A DNA stretch of 48,202 bases. It comes from a virus. The notes beneath the pieces are model-generated. The model had not been told where the DNA came from. It saw only the letters and a list, made by a program, of their open reading frames with translations, and did not search any database. The stretch covers positions 1-48,202 of IMG/VR virus record IMGVR_UViG_3300030099_005335; one strand, written 5' to 3'. Positions 33,654-42,081 of this stretch are shown one piece after another (the stretch's first letter is position 1; each line of letters starts with the position of its first letter). Made by a program: the position numbers and the translations under genes.

Positions 33654-34778
33654 ATGACGGTTCATAGTAAGTTTGGCGCGTCAATCATAGCTGTAGTGTT
33701 AGCCTGCCCCGGTAGTGTTAACGCCACGGCAACGATACCCAATGAAACTAACCAAGCTGCCGAAGAGGGTACAGCCGCACATGAGCTTGCCGAATGGTGC
33801 TTGAAGTTTGGTTTTGATTGTAAAGACGCTTTAGGCCGTACGTTTAACGGGTTCGTAGTAGACGAAGTTATGGCAGAGTTTGTCCAAACTTACGTGAACC
33901 ATATTCGTACAACTCGTATTAACTATCCCGGTAATTCATATGTTGAGGGTCGCGTAACAATGTCAAGCGTCGCTAAAGACGTGTTTGGTACGGCTGATCA
34001 TATTCACATACATACTGCGGGTAAAAAGCTTTTCATTGACGACTTGAAATATGGTTACTTAGTCGTTGATGAAGAAGAGAACGCACAAACTGCACACTAC
34101 GCGGTTAGTACGCTTGATACTCATAACCTTTGGTTTGCAATTGATGAAATTGTTTGTACTATCGTTCAGCCACGTGCAGACCATGTACGCGGTGACGTCC
34201 GAACAGTTACTTATACAATTGAAGAGTTACAAGCGTGGCGTGATAAGTTTGTTCAGGGTATTGCTAAGGCGCGTGACCCTAAAGCTAAACGTATAGCGGG
34301 TGAACATTGCACTTATTGTTTAGCACGTGGCGATTGTCGCGCTAGAATGATACGTACTATCCTTAAATGCTCAGTTGATGCACCTATCAATTCTGCAACC
34401 GATGAAGAAATAAGCGACTTTATCCGTGAAATACCGACCATGCTTAAGCACATTGAGCGCGTAGAACAACACGCGTTATTAATGGCACGTGGTGGCAAAC
34501 GTTATAAGGACTTTAAATTGGTTAAGTCTCGCGTTAAAGCTATCTGTACTGACGAAGACGCGTTAGTAAAGGAAGCATTGGCAAAAGGGGTCGCAAAAGA
34601 TAAACTGTATAACCCCGGTAAAATAAAGGGTAAGTCTGTACTTAAGCCAATATTAGGCCAAGAAGTAGTAGACAAGTATTATGAAACACCAGTAGCGGAA
34701 ACTAAATTAGTACCGTTATCAAATTCAGCAACAGCAGTTAGCAATGATGCTAGCGGCGTATTTACACAGGTAGATTAA
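33654..34778 (+). CDS. RecB-like nuclease with likely Fe-S cluster (DUF2800)
   Basis: A 374-residue PD-(D/E)XK nuclease of the DUF2800 type. Core residues: His43 in AAHELAEW, Asp115 in VFGTADH, Asp130 and Lys132 in IDDLKYG, and a helix with tyrosine and glutamine (AQTAHYAV). Four cysteines, Cys18 (LACPGSV) and Cys219, Cys222, Cys228 (EHCTYC, then GDC), have the spacing expected of the iron-sulphur cluster in AddB/Cas4-type nucleases. Such enzymes resect DNA ends for recombination. It lies directly before a DUF2815 single-strand-binding protein, its usual phage partner. Confidence 0.85.
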   Translation: MTVHSKFGASIIAVVLACPGSVNATATIPNETNQAAEEGTAAHELAEWCLKFGFDCKDALGRTFNGFVVDEVMAEFVQTYVNHIRTTRINYPGNSYVEGRVTMSSVAKDVFGTADHIHIHTAGKKLFIDDLKYGYLVVDEEENAQTAHYAVSTLDTHNLWFAIDEIVCTIVQPRADHVRGDVRTVTYTIEELQAWRDKFVQGIAKARDPKAKRIAGEHCTYCLARGDCRARMIRTILKCSVDAPINSATDEEISDFIREIPTMLKHIERVEQHALLMARGGKRYKDFKLVKSRVKAICTDEDALVKEALAKGVAKDKLYNPGKIKGKSVLKPILGQEVVDKYYETPVAETKLVPLSNSATAVSNDASGVFTQVD

Positions 34779-34780
34779 AC

Positions 34781-35719
34781 ATGGCTTCAAAAACTATTAC
34801 AACTCAATATTTTCGTGCATCTTTCCCGCATCTTGACCAACCACATGCTGCTAATACTGGTGATACACCAAAATTCAGCATTGGTATGATGTTCCCTAAA
34901 ACGGGCATCACTTCACCTACAGGTGCGGCTACGTCGTCTTGGCAAAATATCTTTGATGCACTAAACGAAGTGTGTCAAACAGAATGGCAGATGGACTTTG
35001 CAACAGCAACAGCACCGGGCATGGGTATTCAGTTCCCACCTAAGTTAGCCGATGGTGACCAGAAATTTACCAAAGACCAAGCGGGCAATCCTATTCCGGG
35101 TCAAATCCGCCCTGAAACAGCGGGCATGTATATTATGTCGGCTAAGAACGTTGACCCTGTTGGAACGGCTGCGCCTGACCGTCTTAACTGTGCGCCTACC
35201 GCTATCTATGCTGGCTCATGGTGTCGCGCACAATTAGAAGTAGCTGCATACACTGGCAAGCAAGGCCGCGTAGTAGCCCTCAAGCTATTAAACGTACAGT
35301 TGGCTTACGATGATACCCCATTAGGTAACAAAACGCCGCAGCAGACCGCAGAACAAGCATTTGCTGATTCACCAATTCCTGATACTAATATTGCACCGGG
35401 TAGCGTTGCAGCAGCACCAGCGCCGGGCGCAGCAACAGCACCAGCGGCACAACCAAAGTATGTTCATCTTGATACAACATGTACCGAAGAAGCTTACTTA
35501 GCAGCTAACTGGACACACGCAATGTTGGTTGAACATGGTAAGGGTAAGATGGAAACACCAGCACCAGCACCAGCACCAGCACCAGCACCTGCAACGGGTA
35601 ACGTTAAGATGAAAGCGGATTCACCGTACACTTACGAACAATTGATTGCTAGCAACTACAGTGAGCAGCAAATGATTGACAGTGGTTACGCTGAACCAAA
35701 CTTCCTTAATCCTGCATAA
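34781..35719 (+). CDS. ssDNA-binding protein (DUF2815)
   Basis: A 312-residue protein. Residues about 1-195 match DUF2815 (RASFPHLDQPH, then KFSIGMMFPKTG, NVDPVGTAAPDRL, and GSWCRAQLEVAAY), a phage OB-fold family taken to bind ssDNA next to the nuclease. The C-terminal 120 residues are an Ala/Pro-rich linker (AP repeats at 35550-35590) and two short motifs of the form YxxxxLxxxxWT...MLVEHG and TYEQLIASNYSEQQMIDSGY, perhaps protein-binding hooks as on SSB tails. The stop overlaps the next start. Confidence 0.82.
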   Translation: MASKTITTQYFRASFPHLDQPHAANTGDTPKFSIGMMFPKTGITSPTGAATSSWQNIFDALNEVCQTEWQMDFATATAPGMGIQFPPKLADGDQKFTKDQAGNPIPGQIRPETAGMYIMSAKNVDPVGTAAPDRLNCAPTAIYAGSWCRAQLEVAAYTGKQGRVVALKLLNVQLAYDDTPLGNKTPQQTAEQAFADSPIPDTNIAPGSVAAAPAPGAATAPAAQPKYVHLDTTCTEEAYLAANWTHAMLVEHGKGKMETPAPAPAPAPAPATGNVKMKADSPYTYEQLIASNYSEQQMIDSGYAEPNFLNPA

Positions 35720-36147
35720 TGGCTAAGGGAACGCCCGAACAAGTAGCCCAAGACGACGTGGAATTAACCGCGCCCGCCTTGGGCTGCACTCTGTTACGTA
35801 ATAATAGCGGTGCGTTACAGAATCAAGAGGGTGCATGGATACGCTTTGGTCTTGGTAACATTAGTAAGAAACACAATAAGCAATCTAAATCGTCTGACTT
35901 AATCGGCATTACCCCGGTAACTATTACGCCAGAAATGGTAGGTAAAACGGTCGGTGTTTTCACGGCAATAGAAGTTAAACCGCAGGGTTTTAAACCTAAA
36001 GCGGAATATAACCCTAATTCACGTGAATGGGCGCAGGAAAACTTTAATAGAATGGTACGTAATAAATTCGGTTTCAGCGGGTTCGCAACGTCAGGTGACG
36101 ACCTAAAAGCTATCATTCAACACTACATAGAGTGGTTAAAACAATGA
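35719..36147 (+). CDS. VRR-NUC domain nuclease
   Basis: A 142-residue PD-(D/E)XK nuclease of the VRR-NUC type. The catalytic pattern is visible: Asp in KSSDLIGI (about residue 60) and Glu-x-Lys in TAIEVKPQG (about 91-93), with an N-terminal Glu-containing helix. Such small phage enzymes cleave branched DNA, as Holliday junction resolvases do. It fits with the nuclease, SSB and helicase genes around it. It overlaps the next gene as ATGA. Confidence 0.75.
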   Translation: MAKGTPEQVAQDDVELTAPALGCTLLRNNSGALQNQEGAWIRFGLGNISKKHNKQSKSSDLIGITPVTITPEMVGKTVGVFTAIEVKPQGFKPKAEYNPNSREWAQENFNRMVRNKFGFSGFATSGDDLKAIIQHYIEWLKQ

Positions 36148-36380
36148 GTAGATTAGAAAAGATACGCAAGGCGGTATTCAACATCGACCGGGTGGCTATC
36201 ATCGTTGAACGCAAACAGCGACTTAGCAACTTGGTTGATGAATACGGCTTAGAAGAAGTGGCAGCAGCTACATGTTTAAACGTTTCAACAATCAAGCAAT
36301 ACTTATCATCTAAGTACAGCACAATAGGACTTGAGCCATTAACACAGGCTGAGAATATATTTAAAAAACTGACGCGGTGA
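36144..36380 (+). CDS. Small helix-turn-helix protein
   Basis: A 78-residue protein from the ATG at 36144 (ATGA overlap; a GTG at 36132 is less likely). Residues about 35-65 (DEYGLEEVAAATCLNVST and IKQYLSSKY) form a likely helix-turn-helix, a short DNA-binding motif. It could be a regulator of the early genes or a replication accessory factor; it is one of three candidates for the protein that binds the dispersed operators. Confidence 0.6.
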   Translation: MSRLEKIRKAVFNIDRVAIIVERKQRLSNLVDEYGLEEVAAATCLNVSTIKQYLSSKYSTIGLEPLTQAENIFKKLTR

Positions 36381-36384
36381 TAAC

Positions 36385-38739
36385 ATGGCTCAATTCAAGC
36401 AGGAACAAGCAGAACGCTTTATAGAATTGCTAACGGGTGACGTTAAAAGCGTTGTTACGTGGCAGCTATTCTATGACCCAAAGGACGGAACAAAGCGACC
36501 AGATTTAGCGGCTCACTTTCCCGGCTCACTTGCTCAAGCTGTGCCAACAATAGAACGTGCTGAAAACAACTTGCAGGGCGTTTACTTATGTATTAATGAA
36601 ACTGACGGCAAGGGTCGCTATGCCACAAACATAACTAAAATACGCACCCTATTTGCTGACTTTGACGGTCAAGCAGAACCAAGCTGGCCTATCCCTCCAC
36701 ACTTTGTAACCAAACGTGACGACACACACGGTCACGCTTACTGGCTGGTGGATGATGTAGAAGTAGAAGAATTTATGTATCTACAGTATCGAATTGCTGT
36801 AGCTATGAACACTGATAAACAAGTTATTGACCCGTCACGTGTTGCACGTTTGCCCGGTTCACTTCATTTAAAAGACCCACAAAACCCTGCGATGTATACC
36901 GTTGCAGTTGATAATAAATTGCAAGGTAACTATACAAAGCAGCACATACTTGACGCGTTCACCCTTAATGCTGAACAGTTGCAAGAATACACCCGCTGGC
37001 AAGATAGCCGCGAGTCGTTAGGTACTGGCGCTGGTTTCAATGACGACCCCGTTTACGTTACAAAGGTTGGTCACTTTCTTAAGAACTCAGCAGACCCCGC
37101 AGTAGAGGGCAGCGGTACAGGTACGCTAATTCGTGTTATATCGTATGCTTATGACCACGGCCTAACGTTAGAGACAGCACAAGCGCTTGCATGGGAGCTA
37201 TACAATCCCCGTTGTGTGCCACCATGGTCACCAGCAGAACAGCACCACTTTGATGCAGTTATAGAACGTGCTTACCAGTATGCTAAGAACGAACCCGGCT
37301 GTAGAACAGCACAGGCCGTGTTTGATATTGTACCTCCGCCGCCGCCAAAACCGACAGTGCGTGAAATCGTGCGTGTAGGTGACCGTATTGACGAACGTAG
37401 TTCAGCTATACTATCGCCGCAGTTAACAGCTAAATCGTCGCACTATGAGCTTGCACAGGCGTTTGACGGCACATTGTATGACGGTAGTAAATTAGTTCGC
37501 TGTGAAAAGATATTTTATGAGTTTAACGGGCGTTCTTGGGGTATAGTTAATGACGACGTTATTAAGGCCAAGATTCAGCGATTCTTTAGCCGTTTTAAAC
37601 CGAGTGATACGCTAGTTCGCGGTGTGTATAACTCACTATCAGACTTGGTTAATGTGCCGTTCGTAGAAAATGGTATTTGGTTAAGCGATGGTAAATCTAC
37701 GTCTAACGTTGTGTGCTTTAAAAACGGGCTAGTTGACCTTAGCAATGACAACAGGGTAGTAATAGAACATACTCCTGATTTTTTCTGCTTTAATGAACTT
37801 GAGTATGATTACTCCCCCGGTGCAACATGCCCTAAGTGGATTAGCTTTTTAAACGATGTATTCGAAGATGATTTAGAATTAATATTGCAATTACAGGAAT
37901 GGTTTGGCTACTGTATGACGAGTGATATAAGCATGCAAAAGTTCGCGTCATTAATAGGTAAACCTCGCGCTGGTAAAGGTGTTATTGCTTATATCTTAAC
38001 GTTACTTGTAGGTGAAAAGAATACAGCCGCACCAAGTCTTGCCAAGCTAACCAATGATTCGAGCTTACACAATATGAGTAAGGCTAGCGTTGCGTTCATT
38101 CCTGACGCGCACAGCGTACATGCTAGTAAGCGTGAAGAAGTGTTAAGCAACTTTAAATCAATTACAGGTGGTGATGCACTTGACTACCATGTTATCTACA
38201 AAGGAACGCAGACTAACGTATTCAAGACCCGCTTTGTTCTTAGTACGAATAACATGCCAGAGTTTGTAGATGCTTCCGGGGCGCTTGTGGCTCGTATGCT
38301 CGTGTTTCCATTCACTAAGTCGTTTGTTGGCCGTGAAGATTACGGGCTTAAAGACCGTTTGTATAGTGAAATAGCGGGCATAGCACAATGGGCTTTAGAT
38401 GGCCTGAAACGCTTGCACAAGAATAAACGCTTTACCGAAGCAAGAACAGGTATTATTGAAAAAGAAAGCATACAGCACGATATGAACCCGTTAAGTGGAT
38501 TTATAGAGAATGTATGTGTTATCAATGAGACTGATATGGTTATTGTAGACCGCTTGTATGAGTCGTATTTGGTATTTTGTAAGCAACATCATATCAACCT
38601 ACCACTAAGTCAGAACAAGCTTACACGTTTAATCAAGGCCAGCAACATGCCTATAAAGCATGACCGGGTAATGATTGAGAATCAACGACACTATGTATTC
38701 AAGGGCTTAACACTCTGCCCGTTTGAATCAGTTACTTAA
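36385..38739 (+). CDS. Primase-SF3 helicase (D5-like)
   Basis: A 784-residue two-domain protein. The N-terminal domain (about 1-190) is an archaeo-eukaryotic-type primase like that of RepB: LFADFDG (Asp92, Asp94), HAYWLVDD (His117) and DPSRVARLPGSLHLKDP (about 149-165). The C-terminal half is a D5-type superfamily 3 helicase: Walker A GKPRAGKG (about 525-532), Walker B VAFIPDAH and motif C FVLSTNNMPEF. The Walker A Ser/Thr after Lys is replaced by Gly. It should unwind and prime DNA at the phage origin for the family B polymerase. Confidence 0.9.
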   Translation: MAQFKQEQAERFIELLTGDVKSVVTWQLFYDPKDGTKRPDLAAHFPGSLAQAVPTIERAENNLQGVYLCINETDGKGRYATNITKIRTLFADFDGQAEPSWPIPPHFVTKRDDTHGHAYWLVDDVEVEEFMYLQYRIAVAMNTDKQVIDPSRVARLPGSLHLKDPQNPAMYTVAVDNKLQGNYTKQHILDAFTLNAEQLQEYTRWQDSRESLGTGAGFNDDPVYVTKVGHFLKNSADPAVEGSGTGTLIRVISYAYDHGLTLETAQALAWELYNPRCVPPWSPAEQHHFDAVIERAYQYAKNEPGCRTAQAVFDIVPPPPPKPTVREIVRVGDRIDERSSAILSPQLTAKSSHYELAQAFDGTLYDGSKLVRCEKIFYEFNGRSWGIVNDDVIKAKIQRFFSRFKPSDTLVRGVYNSLSDLVNVPFVENGIWLSDGKSTSNVVCFKNGLVDLSNDNRVVIEHTPDFFCFNELEYDYSPGATCPKWISFLNDVFEDDLELILQLQEWFGYCMTSDISMQKFASLIGKPRAGKGVIAYILTLLVGEKNTAAPSLAKLTNDSSLHNMSKASVAFIPDAHSVHASKREEVLSNFKSITGGDALDYHVIYKGTQTNVFKTRFVLSTNNMPEFVDASGALVARMLVFPFTKSFVGREDYGLKDRLYSEIAGIAQWALDGLKRLHKNKRFTEARTGIIEKESIQHDMNPLSGFIENVCVINETDMVIVDRLYESYLVFCKQHHINLPLSQNKLTRLIKASNMPIKHDRVMIENQRHYVFKGLTLCPFESVT

Positions 38740-38749
38740 TAGGTGAATT

Positions 38750-38911
38750 ATGTCATATAACCGAACATACGAAGCAGGCTGGAATGCGTATCATGCTAAG
38801 AAATCCAAGGAAGCTAACCCATACGGGGCGGTTAAGATAAAAGAACGGTGCTGGTGGTCGGCTGGCTGGCATGATGCAAAGAACGGATATACAAAAAAAG
38901 CCCCTCAATAG
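38750..38911 (+). CDS. Ribosome modulation factor/CrpP-like protein
   Basis: A 53-residue protein starting at 38750 (AGGTGA ribosome binding site) with the pattern of Rmf/CrpP-like proteins: YEAGWNAYHAKKSKEANPY, then WWSAGWHDAKNG. Rmf silences host ribosomes by making 100S dimers, and related short proteins are common in phages; what this one does is not known. Its stop codon falls in the loop of the terminator hairpin that follows. Confidence 0.65.
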   Translation: MSYNRTYEAGWNAYHAKKSKEANPYGAVKIKERCWWSAGWHDAKNGYTKKAPQ

Positions 38912-38916
38912 GGGCT
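38891..38916 (-). terminator. Bidirectional terminator at 38.9 kb
   Basis: GCCCC and GGGGC arms around the UAG stop codon of the preceding gene (38900-38915). On the minus strand the hairpin is followed by TTTTTTT, so it ends the leftward operon; plus-strand T content after the stem is weaker. Confidence 0.8.
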
Positions 38917-38922
38917 TACTTG

Positions 38923-39546
38923 TTAGTCAAGAATAACTGTGGCATAAAAGCAACCTTGTGCCGTTGTAGCTTCCGCATCATTAGGTTTTAGTTTAGTAAC
39001 TATATCCATATCGTCATTCAATATAACACGCATAGTACGGCTAGTGCGGTAATAAGTGTCATTTTTAGAAATCATTAAATGGGTTACCTTAAATGCTCCC
39101 GGTGTTGGCGCACATGGTGCGGCTGGCTGTGGTATTGTTGCTGACCTTGGGTCGGTGAACATAATCTTACCCTCTGTATTCACAATGGGGTCAACTGCAT
39201 ACCATGTACCATCTAATTTAACTTCATGCTTTTCTACAATATAATCTTTCATCTGCTTTGTTTCCTGTTTTGGTTCATAGTTAATGCACCAATCGTTCGC
39301 TTGGCGCATTTGTCTCATTACGTCATTATTTAAACATTTACCTATATGAGGGTTATAATACCCACAACTACCGCAGCTAGCGTCCTGCTCTACTTTAAAT
39401 AACGACGGGTATCTGTCTATAAGTTCAGCACTTGGCTTTTTAAACCCACCAAAGTTACAAAGGGTACATGGTTCAACACCAACACTTATACCGTTAATGT
39501 ATTTATTCCTAAAGCCTGTACCAAGGCAATGATTGCAACTACTCAT
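38923..39546 (-). CDS. Cys-rich protein with DnaJ-type zinc motifs
   Basis: A 207-residue protein from the ATG at 39546. Its N-terminus has CNHCLGTGF and CTLCNFGG, a CxxCxGxG-type pair as in the DnaJ zinc-binding region, and then a second cluster CGSCGYYN with GKC and a Trp-Cys (WCINYEPK). The second half is a Pro-linked beta-like domain. Zinc binding is likely; role unknown. Overlaps the upstream gene by 8 bases. Confidence 0.6.
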   Translation of the reverse strand: MSSCNHCLGTGFRNKYINGISVGVEPCTLCNFGGFKKPSAELIDRYPSLFKVEQDASCGSCGYYNPHIGKCLNNDVMRQMRQANDWCINYEPKQETKQMKDYIVEKHEVKLDGTWYAVDPIVNTEGKIMFTDPRSATIPQPAAPCAPTPGAFKVTHLMISKNDTYYRTSRTMRVILNDDMDIVTKLKPNDAEATTAQGCFYATVILD

Positions 39547-39796
39547 TTTCGTTCGCCCATTCCGCTTCGCCGTCACGTACCATGCGTTCATGTGACCAGT
39601 CTAACATTCTACGTTGACCATATGCCAAACTGCTATGGTAATACAGAATATCGAGTTCACCATCAGCGCGATAAAGAGTACCTTTACGCTTGTTATCTAA
39701 GTCAGCAGCTTTAATAACAAGACCCGCTAACTTAGGGTCAATTTCGGCCAACTTGCTAATTGGCGCTTTCATTAGAATATCTAATATGTCTTTCAT
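39539..39796 (-). CDS. Small unknown protein
   Basis: An 85-residue helical protein (MKDILDILMKAPISKLAEID at the start, a charged end RMVRDGEAEWANENE). The start region is an exact copy of the leader of the neighbouring gene 39799-39999 (AGGTTTAACCATGAAAG), which suggests that the pair or their leader was duplicated. No family recognised. Confidence 0.6.
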   Translation of the reverse strand: MKDILDILMKAPISKLAEIDPKLAGLVIKAADLDNKRKGTLYRADGELDILYYHSSLAYGQRRMLDWSHERMVRDGEAEWANENE

Positions 39797-39798
39797 GG

Positions 39799-39999
39799 TT
39801 AAACCTCCCCTTGCGATTCTATATATAAGTGCTTAGCTTCATTAGGGCAAAAGCTTGTGTCGTGCATTTCATTGTAATGAATTACAGCGGTTTCTAGCGC
39901 TTCATCCCATACTTCAAAATCTATACCGCAGCCATGTTTCTTTGTAAAATCAATGTCTGTCTGACGAAGCAGCGGCATTAATACATTATATTCTTTCAT
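39799..39999 (-). CDS. Small unknown protein
   Basis: A 66-residue protein from the ATG at 39999 (AGAGG ribosome binding site; the longer frame from 40017 overlaps ParB). Contains a Cys-Gly pair (KHGCGIDFEVWDEAL) and a short acidic helix. Function unknown; in operon with the ParB-like gene. Confidence 0.6.
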   Translation of the reverse strand: MKEYNVLMPLLRQTDIDFTKKHGCGIDFEVWDEALETAVIHYNEMHDTSFCPNEAKHLYIESQGEV

Positions 40000-40001
40000 G
40001 G

Positions 40002-40763
40002 TTAAACCTCTTTCCATTTGTTAAGTAGCGTGTAGAACTCGCTTGGTAAATCGCAATCGCTGAAACGTGCTTCGAACTCCACTAGTATATCCATCATGGC
40101 GTTATGGTCTGACTTCTTGAACCCGGCCAATGATGTACGGGTAACCTTTTCGCCAGTGGCTAACTGCTTCTTAATCTTCTCCTCACCAGCAAAACCATTA
40201 CGGTTTATTTCTTCTACTGCGGCTGCATAACCAAGTTGGCCTGACTTAACAGCTTCTACTATTTGTGGGCTGGCCGTCATTAACGTTAAGTGGTTAGTTA
40301 CGTCAGACTTACTACGCCCCACCAGCTTAGATATTTCAGTAGCACTAAGTCCACGACCTACTAAACGTTGATACGCTTGCGCTCGTTCTATGGGGGATAG
40401 GTTACGGCCTTGTGAACTGGTGATCATGAACGCTAATTCGTCTGACTCGTCACCAACGAAGTTCTTTACCTCAACAGCTTCTACTTTAGCTTTTACCGCC
40501 GCAGCAAAGCGATGGTGACCGTCGATAACTTTAAGACCCTGCGGTGTTGGTTTGACGACGATTGCGGGAACATATTTGCCTGCTTCATAGGCTTCTGCAA
40601 TACTATCTACATGTTCGGCGTCTAAGTCTCTAACGTTGAACCCGTCCTCAATGTAAATGCTTTTCTTAGCCATTTCAACAAAGTAAGTTTTCTGTACCTT
40701 GATGCCTAATTCGTCGCGTTCATCTTTGTTATTATACGCCTTACTAATGCTTGTACTGTTCAT
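40002..40763 (-). CDS. ParB-like DNA-binding protein
   Basis: A 253-residue protein. The N-terminal part has the ParB/Srx nuclease-like core with VIDGHHRFAAA (about residues 93-103; the GxHR box binds CTP in ParB proteins), and the centre has the ParB helix-turn-helix LSPIERAQAYQRL, then GLSATEISKLVGRSKSDVTN. No ParA gene is seen in the window. Solitary phage ParB-like proteins often act as transcription or DNA-replication regulators rather than in partition. Its own promoter holds the clearest copy of the operator, so it could also be a regulator of itself. Leader is AAGCAGAGGTAT. Confidence 0.82.
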   Translation of the reverse strand: MNSTSISKAYNNKDERDELGIKVQKTYFVEMAKKSIYIEDGFNVRDLDAEHVDSIAEAYEAGKYVPAIVVKPTPQGLKVIDGHHRFAAAVKAKVEAVEVKNFVGDESDELAFMITSSQGRNLSPIERAQAYQRLVGRGLSATEISKLVGRSKSDVTNHLTLMTASPQIVEAVKSGQLGYAAAVEEINRNGFAGEEKIKKQLATGEKVTRTSLAGFKKSDHNAMMDILVEFEARFSDCDLPSEFYTLLNKWKEV

Positions 40764-40788
40764 AATTTATACCTCTGCTTAAATGAAA

Positions 40789-40814
40789 AAACCCCACCGT
40801 TGTAACGGTAGGGC
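40789..40814 (-). terminator. Terminator whose stem is an operator copy
   Basis: The inverted repeat ACCGTTGTAACGGT (40796-40809), with CCC/GGG closing bases, makes the stem; on the minus strand TTTTTT follows. It would end transcription of the gene at 40843-41178 and at the same time gives a second operator next to the start of the ParB transcript. Confidence 0.7.
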
Positions 40815-40817
40815 TTA

Positions 40818-40846
40818 AATATAATTCACCGTTGTAACGGTGTCAA
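40818..40846 (-). promoter_or_regulatory. ParB promoter with perfect operator in spacer
   Basis: Minus strand: TTGACA (40846-40841), 17-bp spacer, TATATT (40823-40818), a near-consensus promoter. The perfect repeat CACCGTT-GT-AACGGTG (40827-40842) fills the spacer. Centre to centre it is 32 bp, about three helical turns, from the copy in the terminator. Confidence 0.8.
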
Positions 40847-41178
40847 CTAATAGATCTAAATATCTCACCCTCTGACATATAAATGTCGTAAGTTAGTGTT
40901 GCGGATATGTTATTACGCTTAGTTATGATAAGGTGTTTTAGTCCTAAACTATAATCTATAAGATGCCGACAAGTTTTTATTTTATGGGCAATTTCTTCAC
41001 CTGACTTACCGCCTATTTGGGCTTCACCGTCACGCATAGCTTTACCGATAACCATAAGTAACTCACCTGTAGTATCACCTGTTTGTACGCCGTTTAAATG
41101 GCTTAACTTACGATTCAACTTAACTTCACTTTTTAGCGTCTCAGCCGGGATTAGTTTACTAATTTTTAAATTAACCAT
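40843..41178 (-). CDS. Unknown protein
   Basis: A 111-residue protein without recognised domain: helical N-terminal part (LKSEVKLNRKLSHLNGVQ) and a conserved-looking GKAMRDGEAQIGGKSGEE. Overlaps the gene before it by 8 bases. Its stop overlaps the -35 box of the ParB promoter. Confidence 0.6.
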   Translation of the reverse strand: MVNLKISKLIPAETLKSEVKLNRKLSHLNGVQTGDTTGELLMVIGKAMRDGEAQIGGKSGEEIAHKIKTCRHLIDYSLGLKHLIITKRNNISATLTYDIYMSEGEIFRSIS

Positions 41179-41677
41179 TTTTAAGTTTCCCTATAAGTTG
41201 TTCTAAGCTATGTTCTAACTCTGCTTCAAATTTTACAGCGTCACCTTTGTATGTAACTTCAAACCCATGCTTTAAGTTATTTTCACCGTCATACGCAGTA
41301 ATACATATGCCATTACTGCCGTTATGGTAAACGCTAGCGCTTGACCCACCGTTATTATCAATAATGCGTGTAATCTCTACCACATCAACGATGGGACGGC
41401 CTAGCTTGTTCATCATATCAATGCGCTGGTAACGGGCGTAACGGTGCAACTGTTGCTCACACACGGCTTTAGCTTCACCACGATTAACCGTCACATGGTT
41501 ATATTCGAAGTAACTAAGGTCGCTTCTGTTAGCCGCTGCCCGGACTTCCTTATTATTGCGCGCTATATAAAGGTCACCCGATTTAGGCGTTGTTACATAC
41601 CAACCCTTTTGCGTTCTGCGTACAATATCGTAGACGCGCATTACGCCCATGCGAACTGCATATAGTTTCTTACTCAT
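41171..41677 (-). CDS. Unknown protein
   Basis: A 168-residue soluble protein, mixed alpha/beta, with KLYAVRMGVMRVYDIVRR at the start and no known motif. Overlaps both neighbours (8 and 4 bases), so it is part of the leftward operon of the dUTPase. Confidence 0.6.
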   Translation of the reverse strand: MSKKLYAVRMGVMRVYDIVRRTQKGWYVTTPKSGDLYIARNNKEVRAAANRSDLSYFEYNHVTVNRGEAKAVCEQQLHRYARYQRIDMMNKLGRPIVDVVEITRIIDNNGGSSASVYHNGSNGICITAYDGENNLKHGFEVTYKGDAVKFEAELEHSLEQLIGKLKNG

Positions 41678-42081
41678 GATTTTTTCAACTCTGCTATTAG
41701 TTCAATATCTTTACGGTTACGGCCTACTGCACCTAGATTACCGTCACTGTTAATTGACCATTCCCCGCACTCCCAATGATGTACGCCGTATTCGCCCTCC
41801 TTATAATATTCACCCTCGCAAAAAGCATCCCAATCGTCAGACGGTGCGTTGTCAATAATTTCCTGTTCTTCATTTACTTTGCGTTCAATAATGCACCAGC
41901 TTGTATCGCCTATAAGGTATCGCCCGTCAAGTAGTTCATTATCAGATGAATAAAACGTACCATTTCTTTCTAGCGCATATTCAATTGTGCCGACGATTGA
42001 ATTACCCCCATTCCAACCTCTTGATGTAGTTAATGCAACATTCGCCCATCGTGGTGCTAAACTCCAATCTAAACTATTCAT
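41674..42081 (-). CDS. Acidic unknown protein
   Basis: A 135-residue acidic protein, Trp- and Asp/Glu-rich (GDTSWCIIERKVNEEQEIID, then PSDDWDAFCEG and HHWECGEWS). Strongly acidic small proteins of early phage operons are sometimes DNA mimics or inhibitors of host enzymes; there is no direct evidence for that here. Overlaps both neighbours by 4 bases. Confidence 0.55.
   Translation of the reverse strand: MNSLDWSLAPRWANVALTTSRGWNGGNSIVGTIEYALERNGTFYSSDNELLDGRYLIGDTSWCIIERKVNEEQEIIDNAPSDDWDAFCEGEYYKEGEYGVHHWECGEWSINSDGNLGAVGRNRKDIELIAELKKS

Noticed and set aside
40002-40763. Phage-plasmid lifestyle because of ParB
   Set aside because: No ParA, no centromere-like array next to the gene and no integrase or repressor were recognised; a solitary ParB-like protein is not enough.
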